Shown here: piece by piece, positions 11,301 through 26,300 of the stretch
Numbering within the stretch: the first letter of the stretch is position 1
Layout of the letters: each line of letters opens with the position of its first letter
Assembly: GCA_964036155.1 (NCBI GenBank)
Contig: OZ038423.1
Coordinates: 68,401,249-68,465,248 of the forward strand
Direction of reading: 5' to 3'
DNA from: Diploscapter coronatus
Taxonomy: Eukaryota; Nematoda; Chromadorea; Rhabditida; Rhabditidae
Length of the DNA stretch: 64,000 nt
Position numbers and translations under genes: made by a program
Notes under the pieces: generated by a model
Database searches by the model: none
What the model saw: only the letters and a program-made list of their open reading frames with translations
Told to the model about the DNA's origin: nothing

Positions 11301-14300
11301 TCTGAAGTTTGAAAAATACTTGGTTTAATTAGTTCTTTAAGTTGAGCCTTTAAATAAAATTAGATAAACTCAAAGTTATGGCGTTATTCAAACTTGAGTA
11401 TAACTTTAAAATGTTTCGAGAAATCTTCGCTTATGAGGAATATTTCATGAAAAGAGTTGTTTTCTAATAGATGGTTCTTTATAGAATTACAAAAATTGCA
11501 TCCCGAATATTCGTTTTTATTCTCCCGAAATAACGACTTTTCGCACACCTTTTATTTTTATTGTTCCCCCAAATCTCAATCTCATTATGCAGTAATTTCT
11601 CTATCTTTTTCTCTTTCTCTAGTTCTCTTCAAATCAGATTGTCTGATTCTTTCTCTCTCTTTCTTTCTCTTTTTCATTCTCTAGACTCTCTTCACAACCT
11701 TCTATGTCTCGATTTCGTGCCTGGAGCGATATCTTCCGTTATGCGCAACAACATATTCATCACCTATTTTACCTTTCCTGACTTTCGGGTCTCTCTAAAA
11801 TCTGAATAATATTTCCTCATACGGTATTTTTGATAGATAAGTTTCAATATTCTAGAAATCACAATGAAAATTCTTTTATAACTCGTCACTTATATGCTGC
11901 TGTTAATATTGAAAAATTTCGTCTTTTTTCTCACAAAATTTTTGTTTGATTCTTTTCCATCTCTAAAAAGACATTAGTTAATGAAATCCGGATGTTTCTG
12001 TGCTAATGCTAAACGCTTCTAGATTCTAGCCCATTGCGCGTAAGAGCGTAAAATCTTTAGTCCATCAATAAATAAAGTTTTTCTGAAATGATAAATCGAA
12101 ATTTTTAAATATTATTTTCTTAATTTAATTTCATTTACCATATAAATAGGCAATTCAATATTAAATACTTATTGCATTTTCATTTCAATTTATAGAAATC
12201 ATAGTTCAATCAAAATTTTATTAAAATGCAAATCAGTTTCATATAAAACCAGATATACAGGGCGTTTCAAGTTTATCTCCCTATTTTATTTTTTGAATAA
12301 TTTTTTTATTTTTCACCCAAATTGGGTACGGTTTTTTTCATGGTACTCTCCGTACGTTAGGGTTTTGTTTGGTATAACTCTTGGGTCGATACCGATTACC
12401 CATACCCAGAAAACCACCTGTTTTTGGAGAGGCAAATTTTTTGGAGCTAAAAAAATGTTCAAAAATTCATAACTTTCTTATTCCTGAACCAAATTGGATG
12501 ACTCTTTTTTTATTCGACAGCATTTGGTCTCTAGATTATCAGGTAAAAAAATAAGAATTTTTGAATACCAATTTATGCAGAAATGCACGTTTTTCGCGTC
12601 TTAATTGCGGACTTTTCATAATGTCCTGGGTTTACGCGTAAATGACGTCCGAAAAATCTGCCCTTCTAGTATGTTGTGCAGAATGACACGACGAACAACT
12701 TTTATTTCAGGACTGACCTCGGATTCATTACCGTTAGGGCTCCAGAATTTTTAGAAGTGTGACGACCAAATTCAGCATAGTGCTTTTTTGGCAGTAATTT
12801 TCAAAAATTCATAACTTTCTTACTTCTAAACCAAATTCCATGATTCTTTTTTTATTTTGCAGATCTTGTCGAGGAGATTATGAGAAAAATAAAAATAAAA
12901 TTGAAAAAAATTATTTTTGATGGGAAAAAGTTACCCGAAATTACCCCATATACCCGTACTGGGTTTACGCGTAAATGACGTCGGAAAAATCTGTCCTTCC
13001 AGTATGTTGCGTAGAATGACATGACGAACAACTTTCGTCATTGGACCAACTCTCGAATCGCTACCGTTGGAGCTCCAGAATTTTTTGAAGTTCGACGGCC
13101 AAATTCAGCATAATGCTTTTTTAGTAAAAATTTTCAAAAATTTATAACTCCCTGTGTGTGCATATTCTAAAATAACTTCTGGAACAAAAGTTGTTCATCA
13201 TGTCCATCTGCACAACATATCGAAAGGACAATTTTTTCCAACGTCATTTACGCGTATAGGTAGTACGGGTATATGGGGTATCTTAGAGTAACTTTTTCTT
13301 ACCAAAAATATTATTCTAAAATTTTATTTTTATTTTCTCCTTATTATTCTATTGAAGATCTACAAAATAAAAAAATAATCATGAAATTTTGTTAGAAATA
13401 TAGGAAGATATGAATTTTTGAAATTTACTGTCCAAACGACACTTTGCAATAATTGGTCGTTGAACTTCAAAAAATTCTAGAGCTCATACCGATGTGAATC
13501 CGACCTCAGTCCTGAAACAAAATTTGTTTAGCATGTCATTCTACGCAACATACTGGAAGGACGGATTTTTCCAACGCCATTTACGTGTAAACGTAGTACG
13601 GGTGTATAGGGTATCTTCGGGTAACTTTTTCCTGCCAAAATTAATTTTCAAAAAATTTCTTGCTACTTTTAGATTATTCTCCTGTTGAATATCTGCAAAA
13701 TAAAAAAAGAATTATGAAATTTTGTCAGAAATATAGGGAGATATGAATTTTTAAAAATTTGTGCCAAAAAAGCACTATGCTGAATTTGGTCGTCACACTT
13801 CTAAAAATTCTGGAGCCCTAACGGTAATGAATCCGAGGTCAGTCCTGAAATAAAAGTTGTTCGTCGTGTCATTCTGCACAACATACTAGAAGGGCAGATT
13901 TTTCGGACGTCATTTACGCGTAAACCCAGGACATTATGAAAAGTCCGCAATTAAGACGCGAAAAACGCGCATTTCTGCATAAATTGGTATTCAAAAATTC
14001 TTATTTTTTTACCTGATAATCTAGAGACCAAATGCTGTCGAATAAAAAAAGAGTCATCCAATTTGGTTCAGGAATAAGAAAGTTATGAATTTTTGAACAT
14101 TTTTTTAGCTCCAAAAAATTTGCTTCCCCAAAAACAGGTGGTTTTCTGGGTATGGGTAATCGGTATCGACCCAAGAGTTATACCAAACAAAACCCTAACG
14201 TACGGAGAGTACCATGAAAAAAACCGTACCCAATTTGGGTGAAAAATAAAAAAATTATTCAAAAAATAAAATAGGGAGATAAACTTGAAACGCCCTGTAC

Positions 14301-17300
14301 TTCGAAATATCATGAAACCACCTCGAAAATCCCCCATGTTTGTCAATTTTATCATATTCTTTCCCTATATTTTGGTACCTGTCATTTCCCCATCACCTTC
14401 ATCCCTTTTATCTTTGTTTATCATAATCCATGTTTAATCGGCCGCCAATGTCAAATCTCCCACTGATAAAAACCGTTTGCCGCCCTCTGCTGTTTACGAT
14501 GCCTTGTCCTCCTTTCATAGTTCGCATTTTCACAAATTTCAATTTTATTTTCTTAGTCAGAAAATGTAACTAATCTATATTATATTTAGCATTAGATTAT
14601 TCCCCAAGTCCTTACGATCATTTGATACCAAATTTACCAGCTTAGCCATTTTCATATTAATTTGCCATGCGTTTAAAGATATGTCCCGAGAAAAAACTCG
14701 CTTGTCATGTCTTGTTTGGCAGATATTTGCATAAAAACTGTTAGAGTGAAAGTATGGATGAATAATAATTTCACGTTTTCCCTACTTTCCCCATACTATT
14801 TCATATAATATTCTAATCACTTTGGTTTACATTTTAGCCCCAAGAATTGCCTATTTTCTCTTCCGGCATAGGCGCAGCCCTTTGTATTACACCATTGCGC
14901 ATCCTTTCTTTCTCTTTCTTATTCTCTCTCTCTCCCCTCTAACTGGTATAACTTATAATCTATCTGTCGTCTCTCTCGCCTCTCATTAATCAATGCTATT
15001 TCCGCCCCGATGTACAAATTTATCCCAGGCGGCTTTTCGTATTTCATCCCCCAATTCCCTGTTGGAAGCTAAAATTCATCTTGGAGATCGTGTTTTCACG
15101 AAAGTGGGCGGGGGCTTGGAAGGATAGGATCGGTTTCAATATGCAAATTCACGGCATGCTTGTTTGACAGGACTGGGGTCTGAGAGAGAATAGCTCTGAT
15201 GACACCTGTAGAGCTCGGCGCAAACATTTTCGAGAATAGTCAAATACGACGAGAGATTAGGGGCATTTGAGAGACGCAAAGGAAGGAATTCAGTTAGGAA
15301 GTCAGAGATTGGAAAGGGAAATATCGTACTTCTGCCACACCTAGAATACCGAGAAGTACCTTTGCGAATTGGAGCGGACCAAAATAGGTGCTCATCATTT
15401 ATCTTTAGAATATCTTGGGTTATTGATTTTTTTAATGCAATAAAACCTTAATTTTTGTGAAACGTAATTGGTTATACCTGAATTTTTGTAATAGTTTTAT
15501 ATTTCCCTATACTCCAGTTCCTGAATTATACTTTCTAACGAAGACTTGAATATTAATTTTTCTGAAACATATTTTTCTGCGAAGCTTTATTTTATATCAT
15601 GTGACCTGGACTAGCTTTCCTACTGTTCATGATATTACTCCTCATTTTCTTGGAGGTTAGTTTTCTGATCTAACACATTCTTTCCTGAATCGGAATCAAT
15701 CTGGATTATGAATCATGCAACTGTATTATTGTATAGTCAATCTAACAGTCTAGCTTCTAGTAACTAGGAAATTGTTATATCTAATGCTGAAACGTGAGAG
15801 ATCATAAGACGCAGAATCAGAGATAGAAATAGCAAAAAACTCGACTACTCGCACGACTTCTAATCCCATAACGCAACAAGACTTTCCCCGTTCATCTCAG
15901 AAAAAATTGACGTTCCGGTTCCGGTTCCGGTTTTTCTGACTTACCGCGAAAAATTATCAGACCCTGCATCTAAGATCTTAGATTAAGAGTAATAATTTCT
16001 GCGAAAACTGGGTCTGTTTTTGTTCACTTTTAAAACATTATTTTCAATGAAAAGTATTCGATTTTAAAAATTTGCTTTGTTTTTTAGGTTTTCTTTTTTT
16101 CGAAGACTAATATTTCACTGCCCTTTTCATACAGCTGTTTTTAAATCTTTAGCGATTTTTTCTCGCGTCCGGGACCAATAAATTTCCGGGTGCGTAGCGA
16201 TAAAGATCCCTGTTTTAACACTTTTCTGCTACTTTTTCATCTCCTCAATGATAAAGCTATTTCGACTAAATCATTTGTGCGAAACGAAATTGGCCCAGTA
16301 TTTTTTTTCCTAAATACTAAAATGCTGGGATAATTCATATCTTTATTCTTTAGGATCTAAAAATTGCTAAAAATCCATAATTTCGCAAACATCTATATTT
16401 TTCTTTAAAAATTTGTTTAAAACAACTGAAAATCGCTACATTTTTATCTAAAAAAAATGGTATTTCGAATAATTTTACTCGATAAAATTCGCGCTCGAAG
16501 GCGGTTGCGAATAAAAGACGAGGAAGGGGCGTTAACCACTTGGAACCCCAGTCTGGAGACGTCACAAATAGGTTTGAATCTCTAAGTTATTTGCATTTTC
16601 CTCCGATAAAATCAAGTTTCCTTCTTCCTTCAACGATTACAGTAACTCGATATCCCCTTCTACAGTGAATATCTGGTCTAAGTGGACTTAACCTTTCTAT
16701 TCTAGAGAATATTTTTTTATAGAAGTACCTCAAATCTTAACAAGTTTACCAACATTTTTCAGCTAAAATTTTCTAGATGCAATTTTTTCTGGTTAAATTT
16801 CTGCGTAGAAGAAAGGGCATTTTCTACAAAGCCGAAAAATTGCCCCTATCCGATTTTCTGACCACCACTTGCCCATTTCGCACGGTCAAGTACCATTTCC
16901 CCTTAGGAATAAAAGCTGAAAACGGGATGTCGTGATAGGCTTATGCTAGCTGCAAAATCCCTGCATTTTCTAATACCCCAAAATACGCCTATCTAATCCA
17001 ATGATGAAGTACAGCCAACTAAAACAGGCTGGGATATCTCATTTTGCTGATCTCTTTATCAAATTATCAATAAAAATTGCTTGGAATTTCTTCATCAGCC
17101 AGTGGTTTTTCGTGATAAGCCATCTTGATTTCTTTCCAAGGAGAATCAAGCCTACTTATGGCCGGGTGCGGCTCAATCGTTTTTTCTCACTCTCCTCTTT
17201 TTCTCTCTTTCTCTCCCTTTCTCTATCTCTCCTATTTCTCATACGTAAGCTCCTTGCGCCACTTACGTTCTTCTAATGTCTTTGTCTCTATTTTCTTTCC

Positions 17301-20300
17301 CTCCCCTAATTTTCCCTACTATTCCCACTTTCCGGTCCGGTTTTTACCCGCTCCGGCTAGACGCGATTTGCATCCTTTTGTCTCTCACAATTCATAATCT
17401 CTATTTTTGCGTTTTCTCTGACTCTATAGATTTGTGATTCTCACTCATCTTCGCTTTTTTTCTTTCTCAATCGCTCATGAAAGAAATCAAACGTTAGGAG
17501 CGCGTTGAATTTAGAAAATATCTAGCCTCCCTCCTCTCTTTGAATAAGACCTAAAATCGAATTATTTCAATCATTCGTATGATCAATTTCCTGAATTCCT
17601 TTGACGTTTTCAAACTATAATCTCAAATTTTTAGAAGTTACTTTTTACTTAGGATGTGCACTTGAAACTTAAACTATTTTGAACTCTGGACCCAAGATTT
17701 CTTTGAAACATACCGAATATTTCATTTTGAGAATTCCAAATTGAGAAAAAGCTGAATTAAGATTTATCTAAAAAGACTTGTAATTTCTTGTAACTTACCA
17801 TAATTTTAATTAAAATCTTACTTTTTAAGTGGCATTGAGCGTTAATCATTTTTTATTTTTCGAAATCCTATAATTTTCTGAAACATGATTTAATTATTCT
17901 TAATTTTTCCCAAATCTAAATTTCATCTTCATTTTGAAACGCGCTAGTTTTGACGTTTGCGTGTTTGTATTTATTCCCGATTTCCTCAGGAATTTCTATG
18001 ATTTGCCTCTAAAAATTTTACATCCAAAACGGTTTATAGGTCTATTCTTAACCATGCGATCATAGATTTTATTCTCATATCTAATATCCTTATATTCCAT
18101 ATGGTTTTGGAAGGCTATATTTAAGCATAGAACGAGAGATCTTATGCTTGTGACTATATTCGTTATGTCCTTATTTGGGAATGGCGATATAAAAGATCCT
18201 TATCGTCATCCTGTTAGCCCTCAAACGAAGCGATGACATTTCGTTAATTTCCCTTTTTTATTAGTTTTGGACATTCATTATGGAAGTTTTCAAATTCTAC
18301 ACTTTTTACATGCAATTGGAATTGTTACATCACCATTTAACGTTGATACTTTATAAGGGAACGCCTATATCTTCACGCCAAATATAATCCCAAACATAAG
18401 ATTTTTAAATTTATGCTTCGTAAAACTGAATAACCATTGATAGCTTCACCTTTTCCATCATAGTATAATTTGGAACTTATTTCTAAAAAATGCTTGTACA
18501 TACTTTTACAAATGTACTTTCAACTTTATTTTAACTAAACATGATACCTGAACCTATTCTTTGAAATTCGAGAATCTGTTTTCGAAAGACTATGACTTTA
18601 ACTTCTTAAAATTACTGGGATGTTGGCAACATTTTGAAAGAATCTGGTTGATTTTTATTATACCTTTAAAAATTAGATAGATTTTTGCTACAATTGGCCT
18701 GGGGGCATTTTTGCTAAACTCCAATATTTACTCTCGAGGCCACACCCGGATGTCTGATTAGCACGGCCCACTTGAAGAGCTAAGCGAAGCTCTTTGGAAG
18801 AGTGGATGAAAAGATAAAAAAAAGATAAGAAAGGGTGAGATAAGAAAAAAAGCTGATGAGAGCGAGAAAAGATGAAAGTTGACTTGGAATATGAATAAAT
18901 AAAGTTGATCTTCATCCTACTTTTACTATACTCTAGAATATCTATAGCTTATTACACCATTTACCATTAAAATTCAGCAAAATTTGAGTCTCAGAGTAAT
19001 CCCTGCAATATTGAGTCGATTTTTCATAACTATTGATTGTTAATCCAAAAATATCGACTTTCCAAAATTTATCGATTTTTAAAAATATAGATTTTTCAGA
19101 TGAGTCCGGCGAGGAAGTGAACAAGTTCATTTTACTACTTCTGGGCTGTGCGATTCAAGGCAACAAAAAGAAGGCCTTCATTGAACGCATCACAAAGCTC
19201 GACGGACCACTGCAAAAGGGCATCGCTGACCACATTCAGAGGGTAAGTATGCAGGGGCTTTGCTAGACCAATAATTATCTCATGCCCATAAATATTGATT
19301 TTTTGAAAATAGAATCTTTTTTATCAGAAAATTTGATATGTCAAGCATAATTCGGCCAGATGTTTAATTTACGCCATTTTGAATGAAACATAATTTATTT
19401 AAAAACTTCAGATCACCGACACTTCTTCCGTGGTATTGAGTCTAACCGATTCCTGTTCCGAACGTCACCAAGACGTCGTTTGGCATCTAGAGAAAGTCAT
19501 GAAAGAGCGTGATACTTTGCAACAGACGCTCATGCACGCCACCACTGAGCAGGTACTAAACTAATTATCGAAATAATCACTAAATTTCTGATAAATATCG
19601 ACTATCATCATCTCATTGTTGGCGCTATCATTCCATTATTTAACATCGTCAATTTGTTAGTCGTAATCTCAATTATAGTCACTTAAACTCCAAAACATGT
19701 TTAACTTCAGACTAAAAATTTATAAATTAAAATTTCAGGAGTCCGACGAAGGCAGTAGCACTACGGCTACCTCCTCAGTGAACGGGGATGCTCCCCCTCG
19801 TCGAAGAGAAGTCGTCTACGATCAAAGACGCTCTCCGTCACCCAATTCGTTCGACCGACACGCCTCTGTGGAATTGGCACATGCCAAGGCGGAATTGAGG
19901 AAACTCAGAAATGTAGCCGAGGAGAAAGACGAAGAAATCAACATTCTCAGGGATGAGCTGGAAGCTAAGGAAGCAGAGGTTTTTATTTATTTATTTTCAT
20001 TCAATATTTTTTCAAAGGAGGACACAAATTAGTTATTGAAAATCTTTGAAAGTCTAAAACTCATACAAAATCTTTTGAAACCTAGAGAGTTCTATCTTTG
20101 TAAAGATTTTAGTTGTTGAAACTTTTGAAATTCTTTTCACCTTAAGCAACCAAATTACAATGTCAAACGCATTATTTTATTCCATATCTTCTGAAATCGA
20201 ATTAATACTTTCTTTCTTTATTAATTAAACTAAACAGACGAAAGAGCCGCAACATTATAAATATAAAGTTAAACTTCTCATGAGGTTTTCTGAACTCCAG

Positions 20301-23300
20301 GTCCTCCGTCTGCAAGATGAGCGACACGGTCTGATCAAGGACGCTCGAGCTGCTAAGGACTTGAGGGATGAGCTCGACTACGTCCAACCGAAGCTGGAGA
20401 AAGTCGAGAAACTTGAGGCTGAAGTTTCGAAGTTGAAGCTCCAACTTAGCGAGATCGACTATTACAAGGGGAGATCGGAGGTCAGAACTTCGTTTCTTCA
20501 TTTTTAATTAAATTTTGGTTTAATTAATATTTTATTGTGCTGGAAAAAGACTACATTATGCCAGATGAATTTAGTTTGATTATTAAAAATCTTAAAATAT
20601 AATAAGAAGGAATAATTTTAAAGCTAAAATTTTCTTTGATAAGTATTAGTTTCGAAAAACAAATTACCGCAATATCAATCAATTTTCATCATATGAGCCT
20701 CATTAGATTTCATGAGACTTATATAAAAAAAACCGATTTTTCAGCAACTTAACGAAGACAACCTTGAACTGGAAGATTCGATTAGGCTTCTTGAATCTCA
20801 GATGGAACAGGTGAAGATGAACGTCAAAAATCATCATGATGTCGAGACGAGGTTGGATGAGTCCCAAAACACCGTCAGAGAGTTGCAAGCTGAAATTGGC
20901 GAGGTACGTTTAAGAAAATCTTGGCATAAAAGATGTAGAAAATAACTTATTTCATTCATATCTTACGCAGATAATTTATAGAAGAAAGATTACTTTTTCA
21001 GAAAAACGCCAAAATCGAGAACTTCCTTCTGGAACAATCCAAATTGGAGACTCAACTGTCAAACATGGCCACTAAAATGACAGAGTACGAAAGGTTGATG
21101 GCGAAGGGAGAGAAGACTCCGAGGGACTCGATTGGTAAGATTTTTTTTTTTTTTATATTTGATTCAATATTTCTAAAATTATACATGAATATTTAGCTTG
21201 GAAAAATTATTTAAGAAATTTTTGCAACCAAGATAGATTCTCTCGAAACATAATGCTTTACGATTAACAGTTTCTACTCCGGGTGAGAATAAAATCGGAA
21301 GAGCTAAAAACGAACTACTCATTAAGCCATCAAAGTAATTACGGAACTTCTTGAAACATAGCGATCTAAAAATTAACGACGCAACTATTCCTTCAGGATC
21401 TCTCGCTGACCAAATGAACGAGAGCGATCGGAGTGAAATCACGAAACTTCGCTCGGAGAATCGACGCCTGAAGGCGCAATTGGAGGGCAAAAATGACGCT
21501 TCGAAGGACGATTCCATTTTGCTGCAATCTTCCGAAGTGGAAGAGTTACGCAAATCCGTGGAGGAGAAGGAGAGAGAGATCGAGGAGGAAAGAAAGTCCC
21601 TCGAGAGAGAACGGGAGAAGACAGGTACTGGAACTGATAAGAATTGACGATTTTTATGTTGCAGAAATTAAGAAAAAATTGTGAAAGTAGTGAATGTTGA
21701 ATAAGCTAAAAACATGTTCATAGTATCATTCTCAAAATCTTAGAACTGTATGTTTTAAAATAGTTGAAATGAACATTATGAAAGTAATAAGGAATGTTGA
21801 TCGTGTATCACGTCATTCTAAAAGACTAGGGACATATTTTGAAAAATTAAAATGAAATCTTTGAGATTTACGAATGATTTACCACTATTTTTCTTATGAC
21901 CCGAAATAAAATCAATTTTAGACCGCGCCAGTCGTCAACTCAAGCAATTAGACAAGACCGTCGATTCGCTGAGTGAAGAGCTGAAGGAATCCTCGAAACA
22001 GATTGAGTCACTCCGAACCGAACGGGATGACGCCATTCGTAATCTGCAGGTAATATCCGCGTAAAATGTTGTACCTTAATAACTTGATTTTCAGGAAGCT
22101 CGTCGAAAGTTCGCTCAATTCCAAACCGAATTTGGCAAAAAGCTCGAGCAAGAGACTGAATTCAAGATCCACGAAATCGACAGTGAACTTAAAGAGGCAA
22201 AGGCAAGTTAAACCAAGCAAAAATAACGAAATCAGCGAAAATCGCCTTTAGGCCAGTGTGAAAATAAATGCACTGCGCTGTGCATTAGGTTCCACCCACA
22301 AAGGCATACCTCACTTTGCACCTTCAAAAACTGGGCGCTCATAATAGAAATGCTGAAAATTGCTGATTCTGATTTTCAGAGACGTCAAGCAGCGTGTGAA
22401 GAAGAAAGGAAGGAGATTGAGAATCAGTTGGAAAGGGTTAGGGAAGAACAGAGGAAGTTGAGGATTTACATCGATGAAATGAAGGAGGAGAAAATTCAGG
22501 TATGAAATATTTTCCAGACATTTTTTAAGCATGATTTACATAGAGGAGGACGTTTGGTAAAAGCCATAGCATGATTTTTTTAAAAACTATTTCATGAATC
22601 AAATCATTTTTGAGCATTAATATAAAAAGTTAAGCTCGAAAGATCATGTTTTTCTTCATAAAAAGTAGTGCTTTGATGTTTACATTTAACCTGAGGGTAA
22701 CCCCCCATTTATCAGTTTTTACAACATCTCATTTCAATGTTCAATTACTCTTGTTGAGATAAACTAATCAATCAAATGAACTCGAGGGAATTAATGATAA
22801 ATTGATAATTGTCGAGAAGATATGTTATCCTCGAATTTTAGATGGAGCTACAAGCCGCTCAATTAGAACGCTCTAAGAAAACGATGGAGAATGAGCGCAA
22901 CATGTTGAGGGTAAATTGGGAATAACGTGCTCACAAAATAGGAAACGTCTCCGATTTCAGGAACGTTGCGACAAGCTTGAGGACGAGCTCGAAGAAGCGA
23001 GAATGCGTCTGTTGAATACCGACGATGCCGCTAGGCGATTGGAAGAAAGAGAAAGGGTCATGGTCGAGCAGAAGAATAGATTGGGCGACGTGGAAGCGGA
23101 GAACAGAACGATTATGCAGCAGGTAATTAACGAGATAATTAGGATGGCTATAGTAATTGAAAGAAATAATTGGGCTAACTAAACCGCTTTTAGCTGGAAC
23201 TCGAATCTAAGAAGACTCAAAGGCTGAGAGAAGACTTGGTGACGGAAAAGGCAAAGATAGCGGAACTCGTCGGAAGGCTACGATCACTGTGCGCGGCAGT

Positions 23301-26300
23301 CGCTCTGAATGGAGGCAAGATCGACGAGGATATAGAGGATGATATGAAGGCTGGTTTTTCTATTTGAATATTTCACAAAAATCTCAATTTTCATAAAGTG
23401 ACAATTTTTCAAAAAAAATGAAAAAAATTCCTACGATTTAGCGCAAGTTGTTAAATCGAGGCAGTGTCTGCGATTGACTTCTCGAAAGTCGATATTTCAT
23501 GATCTGCTGAATCGAAAATCCTCGAGTCGGCTGAGTCGGCAGCTCCCGCAAGGGAATTCCCAACCGACCATCACGCAGATCGCATTTACTGGACAGCCAT
23601 AAAATGTCTAGGCGCGTTTTTTGAAACGGCATTCCTTTGCACACGGGATGCTGATAGGAAACTAATTAATTCTATTTTGAACGAATTCACCAACTCAGTC
23701 ACTTATTTTCAGTTAATCAACAAAATCGATGACGTCATAATGGCAGCTCTAAATGCGGCGAGAAGGGAAGCGGATGCTCTGAGATTGCAACAACACACGC
23801 AAATCGCTGAGTTGGCTGACCTCAAGAGGGACATCGAGAAATTACGGTAAGCGAAATATTAGTTAAAATGATTATGATCGAATAACGGCAAAGGGAAATT
23901 GGTCATTTATTAGGTGATCCTCAATATATTTGAGAAAATTTTAAGCTTACATAAAAATTAAATTTGAAAGACAATTTTTATCGTGATATTTCGAAAGAAA
24001 TTTATATTTTTCTGACGGGAAAAATCCAAAAATCCTTAGACTTCTTATATGATGAAAATAGTCGGTTTTTGTTTGTTACGACAATTTTGGGCCAACTTTT
24101 TCATGGTGCCGCGAACGAACACGTGTTGATAGTTTTTGCTATTCATATAAACGGACCGACATATTTCAGCTACTCCTCTAACTCAATGTTAAAGCATAGC
24201 CTCAAAACATCGGTTGGAATAAATTCAGCCTCTCTTTGTTCTGAGGAAGTTTTCGAGCGAATATTTATTCGTAACCACAAAATTGTTTTGACTAAAATTC
24301 AGTCCCAAAAATGTTGCCCTGTTTTCGGAAATCATCTTCTGAACTAATTATCGCTGATGAAATTGGTTATTACGGTAGAAAATTACATCCTACCTATTTC
24401 CCGATTTCTAGCATTGATCAAAGTCTGTCTATTTTATCAAAGAAATGTCTAATTAATGGGTAATAAAAATAATTGGGCAATTAAATATGATAATTTGATA
24501 ATTATTTCAGGAGATCGGAGAGCATTTCCCTATCGGAAAGTGATGACCGTGTCAAGGAATTAAGCCAGGAGAATGTGAATATCAAGGAGCAGGTAGGTTT
24601 CAAAAACGTGTTAAATCCATGAAATTTTCAAAGCTGATAATTATTACACCTCCTGGCAGGAATTAAACTAAATTTTAAACGATTATTTTCCAACTTAGGT
24701 CTTCCTTCTTCAAGAACGCGTTCGCGAGCTTCAAATCGAGGTTTCCACCAAAAATGGCGAGATCATGACAGCTCGAAGAGAAATTGAGGAACTCCATCGA
24801 AATTCGGTAAACTCTTAAAAATATATCTCAGACAGGTTTTAACTTAAAACTCCTATCCTTCAGCATAGGATTAGCAAAATGTGTGCACTTTTGAAGATAT
24901 TCTTCCGAGTTTTTTGGTACGTTATGAGGTGCTAGGCAAAAAGCTAACACAGCAATTTTTAGATAGGGAGAATTAGTGACACCCTTTTATTTTTTCTCGA
25001 GCAAATGATACTTCCTAGTTTTCTACGGCTATCTTTTCACAACTTTCTTTAGGATTTCTTATCTTTTTTGAGTGACCATTCTTTCTTTCTATTCCTTTCT
25101 TTTTCTTTTCCCCCTTTTCTTTCTTTACCTTCACCTTCCCCCGTACTATTCTCTTTTCTGCTTCTCCAATCTCTCCTTTTCTCTTCTAGTCAAATCTCGG
25201 TTGCTCAATCCGAAAATGTTGTGTAATAGTTATGCTTATGACTGGCGTATATCACTAGAGATTCGGTAAGAGAGTATACAGAATTATGAGAGGAAAAAGA
25301 TATAAGAAAGAGAGAAAGAATTTTAGAGGATCGGAAAATTAGCGAGAAATTATAAAGGCGTTCAAAGTCTGCGTCTCTGATTCGAAACATTTACAACTCT
25401 TTCCACTATGCGAAATGAGAAATTTGCAACTCGCAATTTGCTATTGTCGATTTTATTGTCATTTTCGAGTTTTCAAAGAGAAACCGCTTTTCTCATTACG
25501 ATTATTAGCCGGCATTTTCTTGAAACATCTTCGTTAAGTTCAAATTTGTTTCTTTATTATTTCACTTCATCTCTCATAACCACGTTTCTTAAAAAATGAT
25601 CTAACTTTTTTTCTTTTATATTTTAGAATCACTGAACCAACAACTAATAATTCAAGTTTCTATCATTTCGACTTCCCAAACCTTGAAACTTATCATTTTT
25701 CTAAAATCAATCACACTTCTAATCCGACTATCGTATACCCTTCACAAATTCGAAAAATCATCTGTACATCGTTTTTACAATCAATTTTGATGAAGAAATG
25801 ATAGGATATATGAAATCTGATAGCTTCAAACCACTCCCTTATCTCACTTCGCACTTGTCAAAATCCGGGATTCTGAAAAAGTGGGCGGGGCCTAAACTCT
25901 TAAGATCACTGAAAAATGTGACAATCATGTTTCTGTCAAAAATGCTTGTCAATTGTTTGAAGGGATATCTTTTGCCGAAAAATACAAAGTGGACTTCATT
26001 TTTTCCTAGAAGATTGCTAAGTTCTGACTTTCGAACTGCATTCTGAACTCGGCGTTTTTCCAGCCGGAAGATTATTACAGCTCACCTTTCAGAAGTGCTC
26101 ATTTCTGAGTTCTTAGGTTACAAGTTTGAAAAATCTTACAACTCATCGAGAGTATCGGATATATGGAATTTTTTAATGTTTTCAAAATTCGAAAAGAAAT
26201 CGATTTTCGTCAGAGTTTGGAATTTTGATCTTCTTCGCAACTTTATAAAATTCAATGTTCAGACTACCGCAGCCGCTTCGAATACCGAACTTGCTCGTCT

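Noticed and set aside
23964..24347. 127-codon open frame on + within a girdin intron
   Set aside because: Sits wholly inside an intron flanked by good splice sites, begins at TTG, and has no recognisable domain or coiled-coil character.
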